Assembly (NCBI RefSeq): GCF_009388985.1
Contig: NZ_CP036422.1
Location: 1,998,501-2,062,500 of the forward strand
Length of the DNA: 64,000 nt
Origin: Halioglobus maricola
GTDB taxonomy: Bacteria > Pseudomonadota > Gammaproteobacteria > Pseudomonadales > Halieaceae
Direction: 5' to 3'
Position numbers and translations under genes: made by a program. The notes under the pieces were generated by a model. It saw nothing but the letters and a program-made list of their open reading frames with translations, did no database searches and was not told where the DNA came from. Positions 34,358 to 42,711 of the stretch are shown here, one piece after another. The stretch's first letter is position 1, and every line of letters starts with the position of its first letter.

Positions 34358-35350
34358 TCAAGGTACACCTGGTGTGAAAAGCTTGCCTCGCACGGCCTCG
34401 CGGTACTTCGCCGGGGTGATGCCCACCGCGCGTTTGAATACTTTGCCAAAGTGGCTGGCGTCGCTAATACCAACCTGCCAGGCAACTTCGTTGGTGGGAA
34501 GGTTGCTGTGGCGCAGGAGCTCTCGAGCCTGGGTTATGCGGAGATTTTCCAGCCATGCGCGTGGACTGGTGCCGCAAGCCTGGTGGAAGCGTCTGTTGAG
34601 GCTGCGGTCGCTGATGCCCAGCCGCGCGGCAATGTCCCTGAGGGTGACAGGGTGGCTGAGCTGTTCGCGCAGGATGTCCTGTGCCTGTGCGACTAGCTCG
34701 TCGTGGTGGCTGTCATCCGGGCCGGTCTGGTAGGCCGCGGCGCGAAATGGCTGTCTGATCTCTGGCGAGAACTGGTTCTCCACGGCCCGGGCGATGCTGT
34801 CTCCGTACCATTCCTCGATAAGGTGTACCGCCATGTCGGCAATCGAATTAACACTGCCCACACAATATATGGTGTCACTTTGGGTAATGAGGTGGCGGCT
34901 CTTAAGCTGCACCTTGGGGTAGCGCCTGGCGAACTCATCGCGGTAGTTCCAATGCGTCGTCGCGGGGCGCCCATCGAGCAATCCAGCCTCTGCCAGTAAG
35001 CAGGCGCCGGTTCCTACCGCGCACAGACGCGTGCCAGCATCGGCAAACTCCCTGAGCTTGGGCAGCCATGGCGCGGCAGCGGCGACGATGGGCTGAGGGT
35101 TGCGCCAGATTGCCGGAATGATCAGCAGGTCCAGTTCATCGAGATCCTGGTAGTGCGTTTCGGGCGTCAGCGTTAAACCGCCGAACAGAGTGATTGGCGT
35201 CAGTTCAGGTGCCGCGAGAACCGTGCTCACACTGGCACTGTGCCGCGAGCGCACCCGGGCGAGTTGTGCCGCAGCCTGTAGTATTTCAAGTGGCAGGGTG
35301 ATGCTGGTGGCAAGAGCCTGAGGGTAGAGCAGGGCGCCTACACGGTACAT
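34358..35350 (-). CDS. AraC-family regulator with DJ-1/GATase1-like sensor domain
   Basis: The 330-aa product joins an N-terminal DJ-1/PfpI-like domain (residues about 1-190, with LDLLIIPAIWR and AVGTGACLLAEAGLLDGRPATTHW) to two C-terminal AraC helix-turn-helix motifs (LRDIAARLGISDRSLNRRFHQ, VAWQVGISDASHFGKVFKRAVG). The GATase-like domain usually senses a ligand rather than acting as an enzyme. The ATG at 35350 is chosen; a longer frame to 35401 is possible. It is divergent from fabY and next to the thiolase gene. Confidence 0.88.
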   Translation of the reverse strand: MYRVGALLYPQALATSITLPLEILQAAAQLARVRSRHSASVSTVLAAPELTPITLFGGLTLTPETHYQDLDELDLLIIPAIWRNPQPIVAAAAPWLPKLREFADAGTRLCAVGTGACLLAEAGLLDGRPATTHWNYRDEFARRYPKVQLKSRHLITQSDTIYCVGSVNSIADMAVHLIEEWYGDSIARAVENQFSPEIRQPFRAAAYQTGPDDSHHDELVAQAQDILREQLSHPVTLRDIAARLGISDRSLNRRFHQACGTSPRAWLENLRITQARELLRHSNLPTNEVAWQVGISDASHFGKVFKRAVGITPAKYREAVRGKLFTPGVP

Positions 35351-35473
35351 GGCATATTTTCTCTCTGGCAGATAAGGCGCATTATATGACAGATTTGCCA
35401 TATCTCGTACCCGAAGCTGACTTTACACTGCTTTCAGGTTTTTTCGCGCAAATAGCATAAGGGTTTCAGAAGC

Positions 35474-37333
35474 ATGTCCAAAGAGCGGTTACCAGTTGTT
35501 GTCAGCCTTGGCGGTATCAATGGAGCGGGGCGGGCTTCAGGGCATCACGGTGTGGCGCGCATGGCCTACGATGCACTTGGGGCTGCTGAGCAGCAGCGAA
35601 CGCTGGCGTCGCTCGCAAGCATGATGGGACTCGATGGCGTGAGTGGGAATGAGCAGTACATCCTCGAGCACACCCTGATCCGTAAAATCGAAGAGCAGCA
35701 CTTCGACGCTGACGCGGTGCTGTGGAACCAGCGCTTTCCCACTGAGAGCAACGGCCACCCGGTGAATTTTGATATCGAGCGACGTCACCTGCCGGACGCT
35801 ATTCCCCCCAGTTGGAAAGTCACAAACACCTCGGTGACCCATGTAAACGTCAATATCGTCGGTCATCAGGAATTTCTGTTGCCGACGGCCCGGGACTTCG
35901 AAGTCAAGGCAGCGGGGCAGTTACCGACCGGTTATGAACCGGGCACTTTGTATCCATCGCGCAGCCATCCTCGGGGCCTGCAAATGACTGTCTGCGCTGC
36001 ATCAGATGCGCTCGGTAATCTCGGTCTGGACTGGGAAATGCTGCAGGGCAAGGTACCGGCCGACCAGATCAGCGTTTACGCCGGCAGTGCCATGGGCCAG
36101 CTCGACAGCGCGGGCGCGGGCGGTATGCTCAAGGCGCGCTATAACGGCAAACGCGTGACATCCAAGTACTGCCCATTGAGTCTGGCTGAGATGCCGTCGG
36201 ATTTTATTAACGCCTATATTCTCGGCACCATGGGCGCCACCGGTGCGACCCTCGGCGCCTGCGCTTCCTTTTTGTATAACCTGCGTATGGGGATCGCTGA
36301 TATCCGCGCCGGGCGTGCTCGGATAGCCTTTATCGGGTCGGCGGAGGCGCCGATCAATGCCGAAGTGATGGAGGGCTACGCCGCAATGGGTGCGCTGGCA
36401 ACTGACAAGGAGCTGCGCGCTCTCGATGGCCTGGGTGAAGGAGCCTCCGCCGATCATCGCCGGGCATGTCGCCCCTTCGCAGATAACTGTGGTTTCACCA
36501 TCGCTGAGTCGTCACAGATGATTGTGCTGTTTGACGATGCTCTGGCAATGGAGATGGGCGCCACAGTCTTCGGTGCTGCGACGGATGTTTTTGTCAATGC
36601 AGACGGTTACAAGAAGTCTATCTCCGGGCCGGGCGTGGGGAACTACATCACAATGGCCAAGGCCACCGCGTCTGCGCGCGCGATTGTAGGCGACGAAGCG
36701 TTGCGCAGTGGCGGAATTGTCCAGGCCCACGGGACAGGAACGCCGCAGAATCGCACCAGTGAATCTGAAATTCTTTCGCGCGTAGCGGGTGCCTTTGGCA
36801 TAGAAAACTGGCCTGTCGCTGCGCTCAAGAGTTACCTGGGGCACTCTCTCGGGGCGGCATCGGGCGACCAGGTGACTTCTGCACTGGGTATCTGGCATCA
36901 CGGCATCATCCCGGGCATTACGACCATTAATGATATAGCGGACGACGTTAAGCAGGAAAACCTGGCCTTCAGTCGCGAGCATCGTGAATTTGATCCAGCC
37001 GAATCAGCCTATGCAATCATTAATTCCAAGGGGTTTGGGGGCAACAATGCGTCAGCCACCATGCTCAGCCCGGTTGTGACAAGGCGGATGATGCAGGCCC
37101 GCTATTCGGCGGCGGAGTGGCAGGCGTACGAGGCCGCGAACCAGAAGGTTCTAGAGGCGCAGAGTTGCTACGATGAAGGCATGACCGCAGGGACAATAGA
37201 TCCTGTGTATCGTTTCGACCATGGTGTACTTCAAGACGGCGACGTGGATCTGGATGATCGCAGAATCACGGTCGGTGGCTATGCCGTAGATCTCGATCTC
37301 GAGTCGCCTTTCGGGGATATGACGCCTGCCTAG
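35474..37333 (+). CDS. fabY: beta-ketoacyl-ACP synthase, FabY-like
   Basis: The 619-aa product resembles Pseudomonas FabY, which starts fatty-acid synthesis by condensing acetyl-CoA with malonyl-ACP. Cys263 (LGACASFLYN) is the nucleophile; His419 (QAHGTGTPQN) and His457 (SYLGHSLGAASG) complete the Cys-His-His triad. Its N-terminal VVVSLGGINGAGRASGHHG and large size match FabY rather than FabB/FabF (about 410 aa). It is a cytoplasmic FAS II enzyme. It is not part of an obvious fab operon here. Confidence 0.85.
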   Translation: MSKERLPVVVSLGGINGAGRASGHHGVARMAYDALGAAEQQRTLASLASMMGLDGVSGNEQYILEHTLIRKIEEQHFDADAVLWNQRFPTESNGHPVNFDIERRHLPDAIPPSWKVTNTSVTHVNVNIVGHQEFLLPTARDFEVKAAGQLPTGYEPGTLYPSRSHPRGLQMTVCAASDALGNLGLDWEMLQGKVPADQISVYAGSAMGQLDSAGAGGMLKARYNGKRVTSKYCPLSLAEMPSDFINAYILGTMGATGATLGACASFLYNLRMGIADIRAGRARIAFIGSAEAPINAEVMEGYAAMGALATDKELRALDGLGEGASADHRRACRPFADNCGFTIAESSQMIVLFDDALAMEMGATVFGAATDVFVNADGYKKSISGPGVGNYITMAKATASARAIVGDEALRSGGIVQAHGTGTPQNRTSESEILSRVAGAFGIENWPVAALKSYLGHSLGAASGDQVTSALGIWHHGIIPGITTINDIADDVKQENLAFSREHREFDPAESAYAIINSKGFGGNNASATMLSPVVTRRMMQARYSAAEWQAYEAANQKVLEAQSCYDEGMTAGTIDPVYRFDHGVLQDGDVDLDDRRITVGGYAVDLDLESPFGDMTPA

Positions 37334-37426
37334 CCGTGGCAATAGTGCCGTGATTGATGCTCCAGCGGGCGTCTGTATTGGGTTATTATTTGCGCCGTTC
37401 CCCTTCGTTGCAGAGTTGAAATAATC

Positions 37427-38428
37427 ATGCGTACTTCTTCCGCCGCCATCGCGCTTTGCGCAGTGGCCTTCGCGAGTCATGCGAGTGCCTCCAGTTTGGC
37501 ACAGTGTTCCGCGATAGGTGACAATCAGCAACGCCTCGCCTGTTATGACGCGCTTGCCACTGAAGCTGAGCAGATTTCGGTCGAGTCTATCGAGCCGGCG
37601 CCGGCTGTCGTGGAAGCGGAGAGTGAGCCGGGTCTTGTCGTGGCTCGACTGGATGCGGATGAGGAAAGTGGCGAAGAAGTCTGGGCGATAACCCCACACA
37701 AGCGCAATTACCTGCTGCCGGTTACGTACAATAGTACGCCCAATGAAGAGGCCTGGACCGACATTTATCCCGATGCAGAGATGGATAAACTGGAGGCTAA
37801 ATTCCAGATCAGCTTCAAGGCAATGATGTGGAAAGACATATTGGGTGAGGGCACGAATCTCTGGGCCGCCTATACACAGGAAAACTGGTGGCAGGTGTAT
37901 AACTCTGATGAGTCAGCACCTTTTCGCGAGACCAATTACCAGCCCGAACTGATTTTCACCGTGGAAAACGATTGGGAAATTCTGGGTTTCCAGAACACCC
38001 TTCTGGGGCTCAGCATTAATCACCAGTCCAATGGCCGTGGAGAGATCTTGTCTCGCAGTTGGAACCGGGCAATTGGTTCTGCAGCGTTTGAACGAAACAA
38101 CTTCGCCCTGATAGCCCGTGCCTGGTACCGATTCCCGGAAGATGAAGAGGACGATGATAATCCTCGCATGTACAAGTACATGGGTTACGGTGACCTGAAT
38201 GGCGTCTGGAAGTTGGGTGAGCACGAGCTCGGCTTCACTCTGCGCAATAATCTGAATACTGATGATAACAATGGCGCCATCCAGATCGACTGGACGTTCC
38301 CACTCTGGGGTACCGACCGCTTCCGTGGTTATGTGCAGTACTTTAATGGCTACGGTGAAAGCCTGATCGATTACGATGAATCAACCAATCGTATCGGTAT
38401 CGGCTTCTCCATGAGCGATATTCTCTAG
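37427..38428 (+). CDS. pldA: outer-membrane phospholipase A
   Basis: The 333-aa product has a signal peptide (residues about 1-21), a disordered acidic segment to about 100, then a 12-strand barrel. The catalytic motif NHQSNGR places His199 and Ser201 (NHxSN); Asn202 follows as part of the motif. [10 protein letters not shown] and LSRSWNR are also conserved. It hydrolyses phospholipids in the outer leaflet when dimerised with calcium. The N-terminal acidic linker is longer than in E. coli PldA. It converges with the methyltransferase gene with a 4-base overlap. Confidence 0.9.
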   Translation: MRTSSAAIALCAVAFASHASASSLAQCSAIGDNQQRLACYDALATEAEQISVESIEPAPAVVEAESEPGLVVARLDADEESGEEVWAITPHKRNYLLPVTYNSTPNEEAWTDIYPDAEMDKLEAKFQISFKAMMWKDILGEGTNLWAAYTQENWWQVYNSDESAPFRETNYQPELIFTVENDWEILGFQNTLLGLSINHQSNGRGEILSRSWNRAIGSAAFERNNFALIARAWYRFPEDEEDDDNPRMYKYMGYGDLNGVWKLGEHELGFTLRNNLNTDDNNGAIQIDWTFPLWGTDRFRGYVQYFNGYGESLIDYDESTNRIGIGFSMSDIL

Positions 38429-39174
38429 CATTTCCTGGCGATATACATCCCGTAGCTGAAGTCGCCGCTGTACTTTTCGTGCAGCGCGATCTCAGCGCGG
38501 TTCTCCGCGACAATTGCGCTGGCAGCCTCGCTGTCCTCGTGGCGCTTTAGAAAGGGTTCAAATTCAGCTGCAAGCGGCGCATAGTAGTGCTCGGTCCAGC
38601 ATTCTTCCGGTAGCAAAAAGTAGCCGATTGGACTGTAGCCGTTTGCTTCCAATACCCTGATTTTATTGCCTGCAGTGTCCACTTCCGGGTACGCCCGCTG
38701 CCAGAATGCCCGCAGCTCATCCGCCGGAGCAGAGTGGCTCCACGTAATTTCAGAAACAACCAGCAGGCCGCCAGGTTTAAGAAAAGGATGCCAGGCCTTT
38801 ACGCCACTGGCGAACCCCATGTTGTAGATCGCGCCTTCTGACCAGAGCATATCCATGCTGTTTGCGGCGAAGGGCAGAGCGCCCATTGAACAGCACAGGG
38901 TGTGTATTTTGCTGGCGAGGCCGGCATCCAATGCGGTGGCATCGAGGCGGGCAAGAAACCGTGGCAGGAAATCGACGGCGGTGATGCTGGCATTGAGTAT
39001 TTGGGCGAGCTGGAGGGTCGAGGCGCCCGTGCCGCAGCCAATATCTGCTACCTGTAGCTCACTTGCGGCATCCAGCGCGCAGAGTTCCAGCGCGCGCCGC
39101 ACAGTGTCGGGGCTGCCGGGTCCCTGTCGTGGTGTGCCCAGAAACAGGTCTTCCAATAGTGCGAGCTCGTCCAT
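38425..39174 (-). CDS. class I SAM-dependent methyltransferase
   Basis: The 249-aa product has motif [13 protein letters not shown] (residues 42-53), an acidic segment [10 protein letters not shown] for the ribose, and motif IV-type segments ending [10 protein letters not shown] and [12 protein letters not shown]. It methylates a small molecule or a protein; the acceptor is unknown. ATG at 39174 is used; an in-frame start at 39258 is not supported. It is the third gene of a minus-strand series behind pspF and a membrane protein. Confidence 0.82.
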   Translation of the reverse strand: MDELALLEDLFLGTPRQGPGSPDTVRRALELCALDAASELQVADIGCGTGASTLQLAQILNASITAVDFLPRFLARLDATALDAGLASKIHTLCCSMGALPFAANSMDMLWSEGAIYNMGFASGVKAWHPFLKPGGLLVVSEITWSHSAPADELRAFWQRAYPEVDTAGNKIRVLEANGYSPIGYFLLPEECWTEHYYAPLAAEFEPFLKRHEDSEAASAIVAENRAEIALHEKYSGDFSYGMYIARKC

Positions 39175-39185
39175 GGCAGATACGC

Positions 39186-39599
39186 CTAGAGCAGCGCGAT
39201 CAGGACACCGTAAAACAGGATGAGAAAGCCGCCTATCTCTGCCGTAATCAGAGACCACATAAACACCCGGACCGCTGCCGATGCATTGTGCACCTGGTTG
39301 TCAGTGTTCTGTTTCAAACCCGCCAACATGTAAGTGAGTATGGCAATTGCGAAGTACGTCACCAGCATCAATGATGCAATCAGCTCAAGGGTCGCGCCTA
39401 GTTGGCTGATATTCACAAAGACGGCCAGCAGGATACAGGCGAAGGCGTACATCAGTGAGGCGCGGTGCGCGGTATCTACGTAAATGTGTGCGTGACCTGA
39501 TTCGCTATCGACCATTTGCAGATACTTCCAGACACCGGTTAGCAGGGCATTCAGGAAAAAAACGCCGGAGGCAATAATCACTAGGTTGTGGGCATTCAT
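39186..39599 (-). CDS. small four-helix inner-membrane protein
   Basis: The 137-aa product has four hydrophobic segments (near IASGVFFLNALL, ASLMYAFACILLAVFV, ASLMLVTYFAIAILTYML and ITAEIGGFLILFYGVLIA) and short charged loops. No known active residues are visible. ATG at 39599 is preferred over the ATG directly before it, because AAGGA is then 7 bases upstream. It lies between pspF and a methyltransferase gene on one strand and may be a stress-envelope protein by association only. Confidence 0.6.
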   Translation of the reverse strand: MNAHNLVIIASGVFFLNALLTGVWKYLQMVDSESGHAHIYVDTAHRASLMYAFACILLAVFVNISQLGATLELIASLMLVTYFAIAILTYMLAGLKQNTDNQVHNASAAVRVFMWSLITAEIGGFLILFYGVLIALL

Positions 39600-39627
39600 C
39601 ATTCGATCCTTATTATGTGTCTTAATC

Positions 39628-40635
39628 CTAGCGGTTTTTTCGCCGTCTTCCACCCAGGTCGTGTTTGCGTACCATGCCGCGTAACTGGTCATAGCTCAGT
39701 CCGAGAGCTTCAGCAGTTCGGCGCTGGTTGCCCGCGTTGTCTGCGAGTGCAGAGGCGAGTAGTTCTCGCTCAATCTGCTCCATGCGTGTACTAAAATCGG
39801 CTTCCGGTTTCGTCGCCGAGCTCGGCGCCTCAACGATAGTTGCTTCAGAAGCATCCTGGTACGGCGATTCAAAGGGATCCAGGACAACTTCGTCGATTTC
39901 TGCTTCAGCATTGCCCCAGCGATAAAGTGACCGCTCGACAACATTTTTGAGCTCCCGCACGTTGCCTGGCCAGCGGTGGCCAACGAGAGCGGCCATCGCC
40001 CGCTCGGAAAATCCGGGAAAGAGCTCCCAGCCCAGCTCCGAGCTCATGCCGATGGCGAAATGGGACGCCAGTTCCGGGATGTCTTCCTGCCTGTGTCGAA
40101 GCGGCGGTAAGTGCACGACATCGAAACTCAGGCGGTCGAGCAGGTCGGCGCGGAATTCTCCCTTTTCCGCCAGGGTCGGGAGGTCGGCGTTTGTTGCAGC
40201 TATCACGCGTACATCCACCTGCAGTGTTTGCTGCCCACCGAGGCGCTCGAATTCACCGTATTCAACCAGACGCAGCATTTTTTCTTGCAGGCGCAGCGAC
40301 ATGGTGCCCAGTTCGTCCAGGAATAATGTGCCACCATCTGCGCGTTCAAAGCGGCCCCGGTGGGTTTTGGTGGCACCCGTGAACGCGCCCGGTTCGTGGC
40401 CGAAGAGTTCAGATTCGAGTAATGATTCAGCGATGGCGCCGCAGTTGGTCTTGAGGAGTGGGGCGTCCCAGCGCGTCGACAAGTAGTGCAATCTGTCGGC
40501 CGCCAGCTCCTTACCGGTCCCTCGCTCGCCCAGAATCAGCACGGGACGATTGATGGGCGCCAGTAGCGATACCCGGTCCAGGGCGGCAGCAAGCGCGGCT
40601 GAGTTGCCGATCATACTTTCTTGAGGTCTATTCAT
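39628..40635 (-). CDS. pspF: sigma-54-dependent activator of phage-shock genes
   Basis: The 335-aa product lacks an N-terminal sensor domain, as PspF does, and starts at the AAA+ module. Walker A GERGTGKE (residues 36-43), the sigma-54 contact loop GAFTGA (83-88) and Walker B GTLFLDELG (102-110) are clear; a Fis-type helix-turn-helix (RRTAEALGLSYDQLRGMV) ends it. It activates sigma-54 RNA polymerase at the divergent psp promoter and is usually held off by PspA. The 191-bp region between it and the psp genes carries a palindrome and the promoter. Confidence 0.92.
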   Translation of the reverse strand: MNRPQESMIGNSAALAAALDRVSLLAPINRPVLILGERGTGKELAADRLHYLSTRWDAPLLKTNCGAIAESLLESELFGHEPGAFTGATKTHRGRFERADGGTLFLDELGTMSLRLQEKMLRLVEYGEFERLGGQQTLQVDVRVIAATNADLPTLAEKGEFRADLLDRLSFDVVHLPPLRHRQEDIPELASHFAIGMSSELGWELFPGFSERAMAALVGHRWPGNVRELKNVVERSLYRWGNAEAEIDEVVLDPFESPYQDASEATIVEAPSSATKPEADFSTRMEQIERELLASALADNAGNQRRTAEALGLSYDQLRGMVRKHDLGGRRRKNR

Positions 40636-40657
40636 AGGTCAAATATACCTATATAGG

Positions 40658-40694
40658 AGGCTTAATAAACCAAATATTTGGGTAAATTAAGCCT
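40658..40694. promoter_or_regulatory. nested palindrome upstream of the psp genes
   Basis: AGGCTTAAT (40658-40666) and ATTAAGCCT (40686-40694) are perfect 9-bp arms. Between them CCAAATATTTGG (40670-40681) is itself palindromic. The centre is about 40676, 85 bases upstream of the sigma-54 promoter, so it fits a PspF upstream activating sequence or an autoregulatory site for the adjacent pspF start. Confidence 0.5.
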
Positions 40695-40759
40695 AATAGG
40701 AGTTCAAAATCTAGCGTGATTTCGATTAAAGCTGTTATTTATCAATAGCATACAGATTC

Positions 40760-40775
40760 TGGCACGGATTCTGTA
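40760..40775 (+). promoter_or_regulatory. sigma-54 promoter of the psp operon
   Basis: TGGCACGGATTCTGTA has the invariant GG at -24 and a TG at -12 with the correct spacing; the -12 element CTGTA differs from TTGCA in two bases. It lies about 50 bases upstream of the small-protein ATG at 40827, and pspF is divergent. A PspF-dependent start near 40785 is expected. Confidence 0.65.
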
Positions 40776-40826
40776 ATAGATTGCCCGTAAGACAAAAAAA
40801 CACTAAACCAACGTAGGGAACAATCG

Positions 40827-41003
40827 ATGAACAGATGGGGTGAGAGGTTTCTTATCTACATGGCACTTGCAGTGCTATGTGTGATGACAGCCGCTTTCGC
40901 CGGGACCGCAGCCGCTGTGTGGAGCTTTATGCAGGTGGTGGCGGTGATTGAACTGATTTACTGGATCGCCCGGCCTGTGGCAAAAACACAGGTCAAGGGT
41001 TGA
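40827..41003 (+). CDS. 58-aa membrane protein, first gene of the psp operon
   Basis: An ATG at 40827 with AGGGA about 7 bases upstream opens a 58-codon frame not covered by other genes. The product starts MNRWGERFLIYMALAVL, has a hydrophobic stretch to about residue 48, and ends basic (VAKTQVKG). One or two membrane helices are possible. It lies between the sigma-54 promoter and pspA, 25 bases before pspA, and is thus the first gene of the operon. It is not like PspD or PspG as I remember them. Function is unknown; a role in membrane-stress sensing is inferred from location. Confidence 0.75.
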   Translation: MNRWGERFLIYMALAVLCVMTAAFAGTAAAVWSFMQVVAVIELIYWIARPVAKTQVKG

Positions 41004-41028
41004 GATTAAAGAAGCAGGAGACGTAAAA

Positions 41029-41706
41029 ATGGGTATTTTTTCCCGCATGACCGACATTATCAACTCAAACCTAAATTCTTTGCTGGATCAGGCTGAGGAC
41101 CCTGAAAAAATGATTCGTCTGATCATTCAGGAGATGGAGGACACCCTTGTAGAGGTCCGTTCTTCATCTGCCAAAGTACTGGCCGATCGCAAGGGGGCTG
41201 CCCGCCGCCTGGAGCAGGTCCAGGCCGAAGCTGAGACCTGGGAAGAAAAGGCAAAGCTGGCCATCAGTAAGGGCCGCGAAGACCTTGCTCGCGCTGCGCT
41301 GCAGGAGAAGCACACGATTGAGGACGAGGTCGTTGCTGTTGAGGCCGAACTGAAAGCCACCGACGAGCATATCGAACAGCTGAACACTGAGGTGGCCCAG
41401 TTGCAGCAGAAACTGTCCGATGCCAAGGCGAAGCAGAAAGCGCTCATGATGCGCACCAAGACGGTAGAGTCTCGTATCAAGGTGAAACGCCAGATGCACC
41501 GCGACGCACTGGACACTGCGTTCCAGCGTTTCGAGCACTTCGAGCGCCGCATGGACACCCTGGAAAGTCAGCTTGAGTCGATGGATGTCGGCCGCGATGT
41601 GCCGCCAGACCTGGCCGCTGAGATCAATGCACTGGCCGAGGATGATCGCATTAACGATGAGCTGAGCCGGCTCAAATCTGAAGTTGGCGGTGACAAGGAA
41701 GCGTGA
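41029..41706 (+). CDS. pspA: phage-shock protein A
   Basis: The 225-aa product starts MGIFSRMTDIINSNLNSLLD and has the conserved DPEKMIRLIIQEMEDTL segment, followed by a long coiled coil. It matches the PspA/IM30 family in length and start. PspA binds PspF and stops it in the unstressed cell, and coats damaged inner membrane to stop proton leak. GCAGGAGA lies upstream of the ATG. It is the second gene after the sigma-54 promoter, behind the 58-aa protein. Confidence 0.95.
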   Translation: MGIFSRMTDIINSNLNSLLDQAEDPEKMIRLIIQEMEDTLVEVRSSSAKVLADRKGAARRLEQVQAEAETWEEKAKLAISKGREDLARAALQEKHTIEDEVVAVEAELKATDEHIEQLNTEVAQLQQKLSDAKAKQKALMMRTKTVESRIKVKRQMHRDALDTAFQRFEHFERRMDTLESQLESMDVGRDVPPDLAAEINALAEDDRINDELSRLKSEVGGDKEA

Positions 41707-41722
41707 CCACACCGTTGAATTT

Positions 41723-41764
41723 GGCTCAACGAGGTAACAATGGCAGCATGGGCTCGTTGAGCCC
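41723..41764 (+). promoter_or_regulatory. two alternative hairpins in the pspA-pspB spacer
   Basis: GGCTCAACGAG (41723-41733) pairs perfectly with CTCGTTGAGCC (41753-41763). The right arm can also fold by itself: GGGCTC-GTT-GAGCCC (41750-41764). The two structures exclude each other. No T-tract follows. It may adjust message stability or readthrough from pspA into pspB. Confidence 0.5.
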
Positions 41765-41782
41765 CGCCCAAGGAATGCATTA

Positions 41783-42040
41783 ATGGAATTTTGGCAATTC
41801 ATGTTCGTCCCCACCATTTTGTTCATGGTGGTTGTAGCGCCGATCTGGATCAGCATGCACTACCGCAGCGTGAACCGTTCGGCGAAGGGCCTGTCCAGCG
41901 AGGACAGGGAAACTGTCGAGCACATGCTGGTGACAGTGGATAAATTGACGGATCGAATTGAGACCCTGGAGAAACTGCTGGACGCCGACCACGGTGGCTG
42001 GCGCAAGGGAGCTCAAGAAGAATCCCGGGAGGGTAAGTGA
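41783..42040 (+). CDS. pspB: phage-shock protein B
   Basis: The 85-aa product starts with a membrane helix (FMFVPTILFMVVVAPIWISM) followed by a basic and coiled-coil cytoplasmic tail ending DRIETLEKLLDAD. Size and layout match PspB, a partner of PspC that transmits membrane stress to release PspA from PspF. AAGGAATG lies upstream of the ATG. The stop overlaps the pspC start by one base (TGATG). Confidence 0.9.
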   Translation: MEFWQFMFVPTILFMVVVAPIWISMHYRSVNRSAKGLSSEDRETVEHMLVTVDKLTDRIETLEKLLDADHGGWRKGAQEESREGK

Positions 42041-42555
42041 TGAGTCGCAAGTATCACAATCGCCGCCGCAGGAGTGGTGGCCACGCTAGGAAGTTTTACA
42101 GTAACAAGCGCGGGGGCTGGAATATGGGGCTTTACCGCAACACACGGGAAGGCAAGGTTGCAGGTGTTTGCGCTGGCCTGGCAGACCACTGGGATATTGC
42201 CCATTGGGTGATGCGCCTGATCTGGATTGGCGGCTTTATTTTTACCGGCACTCTGGCGCTCTGGGTGTATCTCGGCGCCTGGATTCTCCTGGCGCCGCGG
42301 CCTACACGGCGCAGCGATGACGATGGTTATAGCTGGCAGGAGCCAGACTACGAGGACGTGGAAGTGGAGATGGAGTACGACGAGCGCTACCACGACTATC
42401 GGCCGCGCAAAGTCTTTCGCTATTCTGATTCCAGCAGTGTCCGCTTGAATCGCGCCAAGGACCGTCTCGATGCGGCTTTGCGCAGAGTTGAGGACATGGA
42501 ATCTTATGTCACCTCCCGCAAATACAAGCTAAATCGAGAGTTCTCCAAGCTCTAA
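42040..42555 (+). CDS. pspC: phage-shock protein C with basic N-terminal extension
   Basis: The 171-aa product contains the PspC domain GLYRNTREGKVAGVCAGLAD and its membrane part RLIWIGGFIFTGTLALWVYLG, then an acidic segment (EPDYEDVEVEMEYDE) and a C-terminal coiled coil. The first 28 residues are strongly basic (SRKYHNRRRRSGGHARKFY) and have no match in E. coli PspC as I recall. An internal ATG at 42124, preceded by GGGGG, could start a shorter form of the usual length. PspC with PspB senses secretin or membrane stress. Confidence 0.88.
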   Translation: MSRKYHNRRRRSGGHARKFYSNKRGGWNMGLYRNTREGKVAGVCAGLADHWDIAHWVMRLIWIGGFIFTGTLALWVYLGAWILLAPRPTRRSDDDGYSWQEPDYEDVEVEMEYDERYHDYRPRKVFRYSDSSSVRLNRAKDRLDAALRRVEDMESYVTSRKYKLNREFSKL

Positions 42556-42578
42556 CTGCCTGTCTGGGCTTATCGATC

Positions 42579-42607
42579 GGGCGCGCTCGCGCCCATCATC
42601 ATTTTTT
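42579..42607 (+). terminator. intrinsic terminator after pspC
   Basis: GGGCGC-GCTC-GCGCCC (42579-42594) is followed by ATCATCA and T6 (42602-42607), 24 bases after the pspC stop. The T-run is slightly displaced from the stem. Confidence 0.65.
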
Positions 42608-42711
42608 GGCGCGCGCTGTGCCATCACATTTTGTACACAAATACAGTGCCTGGACCCCTTGGGCGATGGCAAGCTTTGCTTTACGCTGACACTTGGTTAA
42701 GAGGGGTGGGC

